In this document: one piece after another, positions 35,092-43,094 of the stretch | Numbering within the stretch: the first letter of the stretch is position 1 | Layout: each line of letters opens with the position of its first letter | Origin: Ruminococcaceae bacterium YAD3003 | GTDB taxonomy: Bacteria; Bacillota; Clostridia; Saccharofermentanales; Saccharofermentanaceae | Direction of reading: 5' to 3' | Assembly: GCA_900107185.1 (NCBI GenBank) | Contig: FNPA01000014.1 | Span: forward strand, 1-64,000 | Length of the DNA: 64,000 bases | Program-made: the position numbers and the translations under genes | Notes under the pieces: model-generated | Database searches by the model: none | What the model saw: the letters and a program-made list of their open reading frames with translations, nothing else | What the model was told of the DNA's origin: nothing

Positions 35092-36117
35092 TTATTCTTC
35101 CACATTAAATCCGGCCAATCTTAATCCTTCATTGGTAATTCCCAACGGGGCCGCTTTGGCAAGCATTTCTTCGGTCAGAATCTGGTGATAACCTGCAAGT
35201 ACAAGATCAAAACTGTTATGCCCAAACTTACCCTTAAGCCAATTGCTGACAGGAATAAGCAGACGATGCATGCCGGTTAATTCTTCACGATATAATTCGA
35301 CATCCATATAATTCCACCAGTTATCCGAGTATAGACCATCATCTACTGCATAACCCAGAAAACTCATATCAGAGGTATCACCACCATATACCAAGCGTTT
35401 CTTCACATACTCTTCGTGCTCATTCGGTGTTTCTTTCCAAACTTTAGGATCACGCTCCAACGGGTGATAACGATTCTTTAAGTAAACTATGTCACCGCAT
35501 TTGAAAGGCACAGGAAAATTGAACCAAAGCTCGTCAAAGAAACTGCTCAACAAAAACCAACATTCATTTTCCTCTCTGGAATAATCATGCGTACAAGACA
35601 ATATCTTTCCTGATCCGATCTCGCACTCAATGTCGCCATTATTCCTGGTCATCTCGCCTTCGTCAGGAAATCCACGCCTAATCTCTACAATACTGATATC
35701 TTCAGCATCTTCATTCTCCAGTATGTGTTTAATACAGTTATCCCAGCTTGAGAAAACACCTTCGTAAAAGTCCCCACCATATCCGTATCTTAATGATGTA
35801 TAGTAGCTTTTGTACGAATACAGCCAGCCACCTGAATTATCCTTGAACTCAGTAATAAACTGATCCTCCATAGCCATATAATCTGCAAGCAGTTTGTGGA
35901 TCTGTTCGCCACGGAAGGGACTCCACTTTCCGCAATTATTTATCTTAATATCCGGCATGTTATCAATGATCCACTGCCACGCCTCATGCTTCTCTTTCAG
36001 CGTTACACTCTGGCACTGCGAGACAAGCCATGCAGCCTCTAATGCATTGTACTCATATCCAATCTCCTTATGGTATTCACGAATATCTTTGGAATTAATA
36101 AAACTTGTAAAATCCAT
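35092..36117 (-). CDS. Unknown acidic protein related to the C-terminal part of the SLOG protein at 43087
   Basis: 341 residues with AGAGGG upstream. Rich in W, Y, D and E. No named family is recognised. It shares a block, FPVPFKCGDIVYLKNR, with LPTPYKPGDIV of the protein at 43087-44673, followed in both by an H-or-P-rich stretch and a variable end, suggesting a common domain. It is followed 4 genes later by related accessory genes on the same strand. Confidence 0.6.
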   Translation of the reverse strand: MDFTSFINSKDIREYHKEIGYEYNALEAAWLVSQCQSVTLKEKHEAWQWIIDNMPDIKINNCGKWSPFRGEQIHKLLADYMAMEDQFITEFKDNSGGWLYSYKSYYTSLRYGYGGDFYEGVFSSWDNCIKHILENEDAEDISIVEIRRGFPDEGEMTRNNGDIECEIGSGKILSCTHDYSREENECWFLLSSFFDELWFNFPVPFKCGDIVYLKNRYHPLERDPKVWKETPNEHEEYVKKRLVYGGDTSDMSFLGYAVDDGLYSDNWWNYMDVELYREELTGMHRLLIPVSNWLKGKFGHNSFDLVLAGYHQILTEEMLAKAAPLGITNEGLRLAGFNVEE

Positions 36118-36141
36118 TGTTGCCCTCTTGGGAAGTATTAG

Positions 36142-37098
36142 TCATGCCATTCTTATTTCCTGATGATAAAGGTCAACCCACAGGGCAAAATCTACAGGGT
36201 TATCGTATATCCTATATCCTGCAACATCACCTTCAGAAGGTTCTTCTGTTTTACCATCTCTAAATTTCACGCTTACATCGCTGTTATTCATAGAGATCAT
36301 CTCCACCAGATACTCCACACCATTGGATTTGCGCGATGTGATCTTTGAGGGGTGAGAGAATCTAACGCTGTCTCTGCTGCAGGAACCTGAAAGCAATTCG
36401 GCACTGAAACAGATATTCTGAAGGTTCTGAGGATCCAATTCCCAATTATGGTTTGAGAAGAAATGTGTAAGATAATAACGGTATTCGTATTCATCCGAAA
36501 TAATTGAGTACTCGATACAAGTGGCGTCGCCGTAATTTTGAGTTTTATCTATTTCAAGAAGTATATCTATCATCCTGTCATAGACCTCAAATTCTGCAAT
36601 ATCAACTGGAACTGGTTCTTCGTTTTTGCGTCTGACCGTTCTTCCGGCAATTTTAGTAAGAGAAATCATGACGGTAGAAAAATCATCACTAAGATATTTT
36701 TTCCGTCCATTCTTTTTAAATTGTAGACAGTTACTGATCCACTTTTGGTTTATATCATTGAGGTCTTTTCCTTTCAAATCAATCTCAAGGACCATTCCTT
36801 CGGAAAGTTCATACAGTTCTGATATATCAGGAAAACTAATCTCATCTTCATTAATCAAGGGAAACTTTTTCCTGATTTTACTTATGCATTCGTTCTTATC
36901 AAACTGTTCCCTCGAATAAACACGATCGCCAATATAGATATATTTTTTTATCGGATCAAATTCTGAAGATATAAGTCTGATCAGACAAAATGATTTTGAA
37001 TCTTTAATTGTCCTTTCGGTCTTTATAACAGCATATTCACGCATTGACGTGATCTTGTGAAGCACCTGCTTTGTGGTTCTGTATACTTTAATCATCAT
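36142..37098 (-). CDS. Unknown protein
   Basis: 318 residues from ATG at 37098; ATG at 37110 is also possible, since this start overlaps the preceding gene. Predicted mixed alpha/beta. No motif is recognised; a central KKNGRKKYL basic patch and a C-terminal block ending in VDFALWVDLYHQEIRMA are notable. Probably co-transcribed with the hydrolase-like gene upstream. Confidence 0.6.
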   Translation of the reverse strand: MMIKVYRTTKQVLHKITSMREYAVIKTERTIKDSKSFCLIRLISSEFDPIKKYIYIGDRVYSREQFDKNECISKIRKKFPLINEDEISFPDISELYELSEGMVLEIDLKGKDLNDINQKWISNCLQFKKNGRKKYLSDDFSTVMISLTKIAGRTVRRKNEEPVPVDIAEFEVYDRMIDILLEIDKTQNYGDATCIEYSIISDEYEYRYYLTHFFSNHNWELDPQNLQNICFSAELLSGSCSRDSVRFSHPSKITSRKSNGVEYLVEMISMNNSDVSVKFRDGKTEEPSEGDVAGYRIYDNPVDFALWVDLYHQEIRMA

Positions 37099-37103
37099 AA
37101 CAA

Positions 37104-38411
37104 TCACCATCCCCATCCAAAGAAGTGATGCGCATCGTGATCTGTATCTTTCGCACCTTCGACGAACTTATCTACAGCGGCACTAAGCACTGCTTTCGCC
37201 TGAGAATCACTGCACCATCCATCGCTGCTATCGTAAAACCACTGTTCGTCCTTGTAATACAAATACAGCCATCGAGCTTCCAGATCAGGACTGTGCCACT
37301 TGATAGCAAGATTTCCATATTTTGTCTTTATGTCATCAATAACCACCGTACGGTAATAATCCTCAAACGGTCGTTCATCTCTACTGCTTCTTCCCATAGA
37401 ATGGAGCGAGCCAGATTCATCATCGAAATATAAATCCATTATGTAGCCGTTATAGATTAGATCCATTAATTCTTTGTCATCTTCAAACAGATCCACCGCT
37501 TGCGAATCTGACAAAAGCAAGACTTTTCCGCCGTGTCCGGTAACTTCATCGCAAGCTATCCATAATGATCGGCGGATTTCTTCGGTTAATACGATGCGTA
37601 CTATCTTATCAATAACCAAAAACTCCACATCCTGAAACTTAGCTCTAACATCAGTCTCCCCTACAGGCAGCGAATCAGCTGTGACATAAAAACAGTCCAT
37701 ACCATTGGCATCTTCAAGAGAATGTAGATATCTTTTAGATGTCTTTGTCAGAATGTCGAGATATTCCTCTTTGTATGTATACAGATACAAGAGTCGGTAT
37801 TCTTTTTTCATTTGAATCAACATTTTTAAATCTTCAAGCGACCGTTGTTCTTTAGCTTCTCTTTCAATATAGAGACTATCTCCGCTTGTTATCAAACCAC
37901 CTGTTAGTTCTCCGAACTTCAAAACGAAGTCCTCGCCTAATGGCCAGTGGCCGCCTTCAACATAAAAACTGTTGCCCCTGGTAAGATATTTATCCGTGGT
38001 GGCCGTATCGATCAGATCATCGTCTTTGCCAAGAATCAGATATACATTTTCGGTAGTCTCGCCACGCGTGTCCCAACAGATGTCTTTCTCTGTGATATTC
38101 TCAATAAGAGACTTATATTCGTAATCAGGATAAAGGTCTGTCCAATATCTTGATGCGGGATACATGGGATTAATCAGTATTGTTTTCGTGCCTGTCGCTC
38201 TGCCGATAATAAGAGCAAACAAACCGCCGAATCCATGACCTACAATCAGGTCAAACTTGCTATTCATCATTCTGATAAGGAATTCCCCAGGATGCTCCTT
38301 CGGATCAGATCCATGCGAATATATGCAGTCTTCTGAGTAGTATTTCAATAGTTCTTTATAATATAGATTCTCCGATTCGTCATTAATGTCACAAAGATTA
38401 AGGATATTCAT
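37104..38411 (-). CDS. Alpha/beta-hydrolase-like protein without nucleophile, fused to an unknown domain
   Basis: 435 residues. The N-terminal about 170 residues follow the YqiA/RsbQ-like alpha/beta hydrolase layout: LIVGHGFGGLFAL at the nucleophile elbow, NPMYPAS, an acid loop LILGKDDDLID and a histidine in GGHWP. The elbow has glycine (G60) where serine is expected (GHSFGG), so it is probably catalytically dead or uses another residue. The C-terminal 250 residues are unrecognised and end in a histidine/tryptophan-rich tail. Confidence 0.65.
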   Translation of the reverse strand: MNILNLCDINDESENLYYKELLKYYSEDCIYSHGSDPKEHPGEFLIRMMNSKFDLIVGHGFGGLFALIIGRATGTKTILINPMYPASRYWTDLYPDYEYKSLIENITEKDICWDTRGETTENVYLILGKDDDLIDTATTDKYLTRGNSFYVEGGHWPLGEDFVLKFGELTGGLITSGDSLYIEREAKEQRSLEDLKMLIQMKKEYRLLYLYTYKEEYLDILTKTSKRYLHSLEDANGMDCFYVTADSLPVGETDVRAKFQDVEFLVIDKIVRIVLTEEIRRSLWIACDEVTGHGGKVLLLSDSQAVDLFEDDKELMDLIYNGYIMDLYFDDESGSLHSMGRSSRDERPFEDYYRTVVIDDIKTKYGNLAIKWHSPDLEARWLYLYYKDEQWFYDSSDGWCSDSQAKAVLSAAVDKFVEGAKDTDHDAHHFFGWGW

Positions 38412-38442
38412 TTTTCTTCACCTCCAATTCTCATCGACTCCA

Positions 38443-38769
38443 TCATCTATCCAAATAGCACTTATAATGTTCGCTGTAATCGTATCTGATAATTGGTTCT
38501 TCAGTCAGACCAAAAGCATTTCTGATCTGCAAAATATAGTCCCTCCCAATATTCGGATTCAGATATATGATGGGTGTTCCATCTTTTTTATATTCAACTC
38601 TTCCACGCGGATAGTAATCAAATGGTTTTTTGCTTCCGGCAGGTCTTAAATAAGCCCACAAAAGTTTGTGATTGTAATTATCTCCAGATTTGGAAACACC
38701 ATATATATCTCCTTCCTCATACTGATATACCTTCAATTCACCTTCAACTATCCAGAAAACACCTCTCAT
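38443..38769 (-). CDS. Small unknown protein
   Basis: 108 residues with AAGAGG upstream. Predicted beta-rich, with a basic patch PRGRVEYKKDG. It lies 8 bases after the SLOG-family gene and 32 bases before the hydrolase-like gene on the same strand, so it is part of the same run of genes. No family recognised. Confidence 0.65.
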   Translation of the reverse strand: MRGVFWIVEGELKVYQYEEGDIYGVSKSGDNYNHKLLWAYLRPAGSKKPFDYYPRGRVEYKKDGTPIIYLNPNIGRDYILQIRNAFGLTEEPIIRYDYSEHYKCYLDR

Positions 38770-38777
38770 AAAACCTC

Positions 38778-39260
38778 TTATTTCTTGATCGTGATTACCT
38801 CAAGACCTTTCTCTTTTGCATACCAGATAGTTCTTTTTGTTCCGCCGGGTGCTCCGGTATATACACCGATGAGCCTCGATGAATGATCGACCATCCAGTA
38901 ATCCCTGTCGAGAAATGACTGTCTTCCTGGTGTCTTGCCTACATATACGATTTTGTCTGAACCCATAAGGAGCTTTGCATATCTCTTCTTCCACTCAGGA
39001 TCCCATTCTTTTTCCATGCCGTTCCATGCACTGGCAGAAATGAGATGTATATTCCTGTTTTCCTTCCTGAGCTTTATAACTATCTCTGCAGCCCAGATAT
39101 CCACACCTCTTTGCATACCTGTGATGAAATCCGTATAGCCGTCATCAACAGCTTTTCTGATCTGTTCTTCGAGCCAAGCAATTACCTTTTCCTCGCTCAT
39201 TTCAAGTCTTTCAGGTCTGTGTCCCGTAAAGGAACAAGCATGCTTTATATCAATCTCCAT
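38778..39260 (-). CDS. SLOG-family (DUF1273/YpsA-like) protein
   Basis: 160 residues. ACSFTGHRPERL at the start, then DFITGMQRGVDIWAAEIV and KIVYVG, are the signature of the DUF1273 branch of the SLOG superfamily of Rossmann-like nucleotide-binding proteins. Many SLOG proteins sense nucleotide-derived ligands in stress and defence systems. This one has no fused effector. It heads a run of leftward genes. Confidence 0.85.
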   Translation of the reverse strand: MEIDIKHACSFTGHRPERLEMSEEKVIAWLEEQIRKAVDDGYTDFITGMQRGVDIWAAEIVIKLRKENRNIHLISASAWNGMEKEWDPEWKKRYAKLLMGSDKIVYVGKTPGRQSFLDRDYWMVDHSSRLIGVYTGAPGGTKRTIWYAKEKGLEVITIKK

Positions 39261-39358
39261 TTTCTTCCTCTCAACTATTTCTTTATTCTTGCTTTGATTA
39301 TAGAAAACATTATGGGATAGAAATGTCCCTATGGACTTGGACTATACCCGGTCGCTTA

Positions 39359-41404
39359 TCATACGGCAAAGCCGAATCTCCGCACATTCCCGTCATACGG
39401 TGAGATGTTGGGCGCGACGATATCTTCCGGAGCAAGCATTCTGATGTCATCATCAGTAACGTCACAGACATTCATGTTCGCGAGCCTGTTGCACTGCTCC
39501 ATATGGGCGTTCTCAATCAGATTTCTTACATATCTTCCGTTACCGAAATCATCGTTCTTTCTCGCGCTGTCAAAAATCCCAGTGAGCTTTGCCCTCGCTT
39601 CAGGTGCGAGATACAATCCGTCATCTTTTGCGATAAGCTCGGCAATCCTGCAAAGATCAGTTGTCGCGTAATCAGGGAAATGAACGTGGAATGCAATCCT
39701 CGAGCGAAGGCCGGGGTTTTTCTGCATGAACTTCTCCATCTTGTCCGGGTATCCCGCGAAGATTACGACCATGTTGTCCCTGTTATTTTCCATCTCCTGG
39801 ACAATGGTGCTTATCGCTTCATCTCCGTACATACCGTCCCTGTCGTCAACAAGCGAATATGCTTCATCAATAAAGAGCACGCTGCCTTCCGCTTCTTTGA
39901 ACCTCTTCTTGACGAGCGGCGCCGTGTGTCCGACATATTGTCCTACAAGGTCAGCTCTACCGACCTCATAAAGATCGCCTTTCGAAAGCAGACCATTGTC
40001 CTTCATTATCTGTGCGAAAAGCCTCGCGACTGTCGTTTTCGCTGTTCCGGGATTTCCGGTGAACACCATGTGCATCGCAGGTCTTTTCGAGGTCATGCCC
40101 CTGTCCTTGTAAAGCTTCTGCATCTTATAGTAGTTGAGTGCCTTCTCGATTGTTTGCTTTGCCTCAGAAAGTCCGATGAGACTGTTCAGCTTATCGATAG
40201 CTCTGCCTTTGGGTTCTTCTTTCCTCACCTGATCCGCGACAGCGGCAGTATCCTTATACTGTGGATATATGTTCGTCTTGAGCTTTTCCCCATACCAGGC
40301 ATCAAAAATCTTATTGAGATTCGCTGCCGTGTATCCTTTTCCTTCATCGCTCACCATTCCGGTAAGTTTTTTGTCGGGCCGGATCTTTTTCTCCGAAGCA
40401 AGCTTCTTAAGATAATCTCTTGCCGAATCAGCGAAAACGATATCCTCCTTCAGCTCAACCATGGAGATACTTCCACGGCTTGCGAATTCATCGATAAATG
40501 CATTTTTTGCCTCAGAGTTATCTGCATTCAGAAGTATTACCGTCAGGACATCGTTCCTGTGCTCAAGAGCCATCCTGCAGATCGCGCTAATGTTTTCCAT
40601 TCCCGAAGACTCTGCAAACATGCCGACTCTGCCTGTACCGCCATGCCAGTCAATAACGATCGTTCCACCGGCACATGACTTATACAAAGCCTCCCATCCT
40701 ATAGAAGGCAAAGGGCTGCTATCCCCCCAGTCGATAAGGACATATCTTCTGCTCTTAACCCTTTTGTTCTGATAAAGAGCAGAGATGAGACGGGAATAAA
40801 TCTGCTTCTTTTTATCGTCATCATCGTCCCTGACATTTACCATATAGTGTACGGGATGACCATCTGCACGTGACTTCGCTTTACCTTTATAAATCCTTTC
40901 GATCTCGGGAATGAGCGTATCGCCGACAAGGTCATTTTTGGCACCTTCAATAAGTGCTTCCTTCTCCGAAACTTCATCGGCCATAACCTCGTCGTAAGCC
41001 ATATGGCAACATCTTCCGAGGCACTCGATTTCAAAGTGCTCCAGGACAGCATCACAGTCATCGATATAACCATTATTATCAGCTTGGCTCAGGTAAGAAA
41101 AAATATTGTGAAATGAAGCTTCCTCTATTTCGGTCTTTCCCAGTTCAAGGCGGGTCATGCCGGCATACTTGCCGATCAGATTCCCGATATTCATTCCGGG
41201 CTTTACGGTTATTACACCCAGATGAGCGACTTCACCATAAGTGATCCGGCTGAGAAAAACATAGCTTTCCTCTTTGAGCTTAAATAACTCCTCACTGGCT
41301 TCACTGATCACATTTTCAAAAGCCCGGCAGCATTTTATGTCATGCTCATCCGGAACTAATTTATCAAAGTTCTTCAGTACGGCATGAATCCTGTAAAAGT
41401 ACAT
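39359..41404 (-). CDS. AAA+ ATPase of the CbbX/SpoVK family with degenerate first domain
   Basis: 681 residues from ATG at 41404, 8 bases after TGGAGG. An unknown N-terminal region (about 1-190) is followed by a degenerate AAA-like domain without Walker A (about 205-345), and a complete CbbX/SpoVK AAA+ module (about 395-670) with Walker A GNPGTAKTT, Walker B VLFIDEAY, and GYPDKMEKFMQKNPGLRSR near the arginine finger. Such proteins remodel partner complexes. The partner is unknown; the gene stands alone. Confidence 0.88.
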   Translation of the reverse strand: MYFYRIHAVLKNFDKLVPDEHDIKCCRAFENVISEASEELFKLKEESYVFLSRITYGEVAHLGVITVKPGMNIGNLIGKYAGMTRLELGKTEIEEASFHNIFSYLSQADNNGYIDDCDAVLEHFEIECLGRCCHMAYDEVMADEVSEKEALIEGAKNDLVGDTLIPEIERIYKGKAKSRADGHPVHYMVNVRDDDDDKKKQIYSRLISALYQNKRVKSRRYVLIDWGDSSPLPSIGWEALYKSCAGGTIVIDWHGGTGRVGMFAESSGMENISAICRMALEHRNDVLTVILLNADNSEAKNAFIDEFASRGSISMVELKEDIVFADSARDYLKKLASEKKIRPDKKLTGMVSDEGKGYTAANLNKIFDAWYGEKLKTNIYPQYKDTAAVADQVRKEEPKGRAIDKLNSLIGLSEAKQTIEKALNYYKMQKLYKDRGMTSKRPAMHMVFTGNPGTAKTTVARLFAQIMKDNGLLSKGDLYEVGRADLVGQYVGHTAPLVKKRFKEAEGSVLFIDEAYSLVDDRDGMYGDEAISTIVQEMENNRDNMVVIFAGYPDKMEKFMQKNPGLRSRIAFHVHFPDYATTDLCRIAELIAKDDGLYLAPEARAKLTGIFDSARKNDDFGNGRYVRNLIENAHMEQCNRLANMNVCDVTDDDIRMLAPEDIVAPNISPYDGNVRRFGFAV

Positions 41405-41541
41405 ATAATCAACCTCCATATCACTTCTTATGCTTCGAGTATAAACAGTAACATGTGCTAAAAATGTCTCATGTATAAAACAAAAGCGATGCGGCAGATC
41501 AGTCCGTTTATTTCCATGCTGTCTATGTGAAAGTATTCCTG

Positions 41542-41573
41542 GGTGTTACCTACACGACATAGGCGGTTACCTC
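41542..41573 (+). repeat. Long-range inverted repeat of the type I toxin mRNA, 5' arm
   Basis: GGTGTTACCTAC (41542-41553) and CGGTTACCTC (41564-41573) are exact reverse complements of 41750-41761 and 41736-41745. Pairing would join the 5' and 3' ends of the toxin mRNA, as described for type I toxins. Confidence 0.7.
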
Positions 41574-41610
41574 TAGTCTCCTTTGGAAAAAGGTCGAGGA
41601 GGTGGTGCTG

Positions 41611-41742
41611 ATGAGCGATTATGAAATTCTGATAGTGGTCCTGACCACTATTGCAATAGTAGTAACTTTGATCATTGAGTACATAAAAAATGACCGCCCC
41701 CGGCCAAGGTTGCGGTCATCTATTGATCAAACACTGAGGTAA
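41611..41742 (+). CDS. Type I toxin, small membrane (holin-like, TxpA/BsrG-type) peptide
   Basis: 43 residues, with GAGGAGG 8 bases upstream. It starts MSDYEILIVVLTTIAIVVTL, a single membrane helix (about 6-25), followed by a basic tail with NDRPRPRLRS. This is the pattern of Gram-positive type I toxins labelled putative holin-like toxins. Long-range inverted repeats flank the gene, and a minus-strand terminator lies over its 3' part. It would damage or depolarise the membrane if its antisense RNA were lost. Confidence 0.8.
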   Translation: MSDYEILIVVLTTIAIVVTLIIEYIKNDRPRPRLRSSIDQTLR

Positions 41743-41779
41743 CCGTCTGGTAGGTAACACCTCTTATGTATTCATTATA
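41684..41779 (-). ncRNA. Candidate antisense RNA antitoxin
   Basis: On the minus strand TATAAT (41774-41779) could start an RNA at about 41767, which would end in a hairpin (TGACCGC 41691-41697 pairs with GCGGTCA 41712-41718) followed by six T. The RNA of about 85 nt would cover the 3' half of the toxin gene, as in txpA/RatA. No good -35 is visible. Confidence 0.6.
41736..41761 (+). repeat. Long-range inverted repeat of the type I toxin mRNA, 3' arm
   Basis: GAGGTAACCG (41736-41745) and GTAGGTAACACC (41750-41761) pair with the 5' arm at 41542-41573. The first part overlaps the toxin stop codon. Confidence 0.7.
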
Positions 41780-41817
41780 CTCCGGCCAAACTAATTGAGA
41801 AGATTGCAAAGTTCTTT

Positions 41818-41970
41818 TTATTCTTTGCGCTTAAACTTCTCGCCTTCATAAACCCGTATAGGATTCCCCCTCACTATCTCCGTATGCTTCTGCCATGCAT
41901 TATTCAAAGCATCAGCATTTTTGTCTTCCTGCTTTGCTTCGAGGATGCTCTCGTAAAAATATACCGCTGG
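41818..41970 (-). pseudogene. C-terminal remnant of a lost gene
   Basis: An open frame of 50 codons without start runs from just after an in-frame stop (41971-41973) to a TAA at 41818. It encodes YESILEAKQEDKNADALNNA and ends in RVYEGEKFKRKE, with normal-looking codon use. The break is next to the type I toxin locus. The family is not recognised. Confidence 0.5.
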
Positions 41971-42011
41971 TTATAGTGGACAACTTTTGGAAATGCAATA
42001 CCAAAATCTGA

Positions 42012-42506
42012 TCACCAGTTGAGTTCATCGAAAATGTAAGCGAGATCGGCAAAGGCCTTCCTGATCAACTCTTTTTCTTTTTTATTTAATGCTTGCCAAT
42101 CGTCACCAGAACCGTCTTCACTCATAAGTTTTGCCAGTTCATCAAATTCATCAGCAGTATTGTTTACGAGGTCATGCCACTTCTTGGAATACATGGCTGT
42201 TTCTTCATCTGTCAAATCCTGCATCTTGGAATAATCACCTTCGAAAACAGTATTTCCGATAGCCGGCGTATTCTTAATGAAGAACCTCAGATAATCCCTG
42301 ATGATTACAGCCAGATAAAGATCGGTCATCCAATGAATATCCCAGGAGATATTCACGATCTCAAAATCGGTATAAGAGCCCTTCTTATGCTGCTTCACCT
42401 TTCCAAGCTTCAGGTGACGGAGCTTGTAGTCGTGAATTGCATCCTTAATTCTCCAGAAAGGGTGCTTAATATTCCCAAGAACATCGCTCAATAATGTGTT
42501 TCTCAT
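42012..42506 (-). CDS. Unknown protein
   Basis: 164 residues from ATG at 42506 (AGGTG 6 bases upstream). A basic N-terminus with HKKGSYTD precedes a helical part with WMTDLYLAVIIRDYLRFF, and a C-terminal acidic helical end (IRKAFADLAYIFDELNW). It resembles nothing I can name. It lies alone between the gene remnant and the Doc toxin gene. Confidence 0.65.
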   Translation of the reverse strand: MRNTLLSDVLGNIKHPFWRIKDAIHDYKLRHLKLGKVKQHKKGSYTDFEIVNISWDIHWMTDLYLAVIIRDYLRFFIKNTPAIGNTVFEGDYSKMQDLTDEETAMYSKKWHDLVNNTADEFDELAKLMSEDGSGDDWQALNKKEKELIRKAFADLAYIFDELNW

Positions 42507-42606
42507 AATCATCACCTGCTTCTCAAATCGCTTAAACCATGTTTCTTAAGCTCATTTTAAGAAGGATGATGTACTAAAATTGTCTCATGCAAAAAGTAAG
42601 CGGGTA

Positions 42607-42987
42607 TCAGGATCCGATATGCTTCTCTACCCATTTCTTTAGGTCTTCGTCATCTTTCTCGCTTGCAGCAATACCCATGATAATATCCACAAATTCTTCA
42701 TTCGAAGCATTCACGTGATAACCGTTGATCTCAAGCAATGTAAGCAGAACAAGTGCTCCGATACGCTTGTTTCCGTCTCTGAATGAGTGATTCTTTATAA
42801 GTCCATAAGCAAGCCGGATGATCTTATCTTTAGTTTCCGGATACAGTTCCTCCCCGCCAAATGTCTGGAAAGGTGCCTGCAAAGCGGAATCAAGCATGCC
42901 TTCATTAAGTACGCCCAAAGCCCCGCCATAGCGCTCGTATATAGCTTCGTGGAGCATAATTATCTGATCCTTAGTAAGCGTAATCAT
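42607..42987 (-). CDS. doc: Doc-type Fic-domain toxin
   Basis: 126 residues. The complete Fic motif HSFRDGNKR (H67-R75) is preceded by ALQAPFQTFGG, the Doc-type flap region. Doc phosphorylates elongation factor Tu and stops translation; other Fic proteins add AMP. The start codon overlaps the stop of a 36-residue frame (ATGA), which should encode the antitoxin. Unlike phage P1 it lacks a full-length Phd gene beside it. Confidence 0.9.
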   Translation of the reverse strand: MITLTKDQIIMLHEAIYERYGGALGVLNEGMLDSALQAPFQTFGGEELYPETKDKIIRLAYGLIKNHSFRDGNKRIGALVLLTLLEINGYHVNASNEEFVDIIMGIAASEKDDEDLKKWVEKHIGS

Positions 42988-43094
42988 TTTGCAAGCTCCT
43001 TGAATGCTTCATCAAATTCATCCATCAGTTTTTCAGCTGCGGCAAGGAGTTCGCCGTCACTTATAATTTCATGCTGCTTAATATCTTCATTCAT
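42984..43094 (-). CDS. Putative 36-residue antitoxin of Doc
   Basis: The protein MNEDIKQHEIISDGELLAAA plus 16 further residues is acidic and helical, starts after GGGAG, and overlaps both neighbours (8 bases with the upstream gene, 4 bases with doc). It has no DNA-binding N-terminus as in Phd, and could be just the Doc-binding helix. Position and overlap, not homology, support the call. Confidence 0.6.
   Translation of the reverse strand: MNEDIKQHEIISDGELLAAAEKLMDEFDEAFKELAK

Noticed and set aside
39503-40678. Long plus-strand open frame of 391 codons
   Set aside because: It lies antisense to the AAA+ gene, whose motifs are complete. The frame has no family features and no ribosome binding site, so it is a mirror of codon bias.
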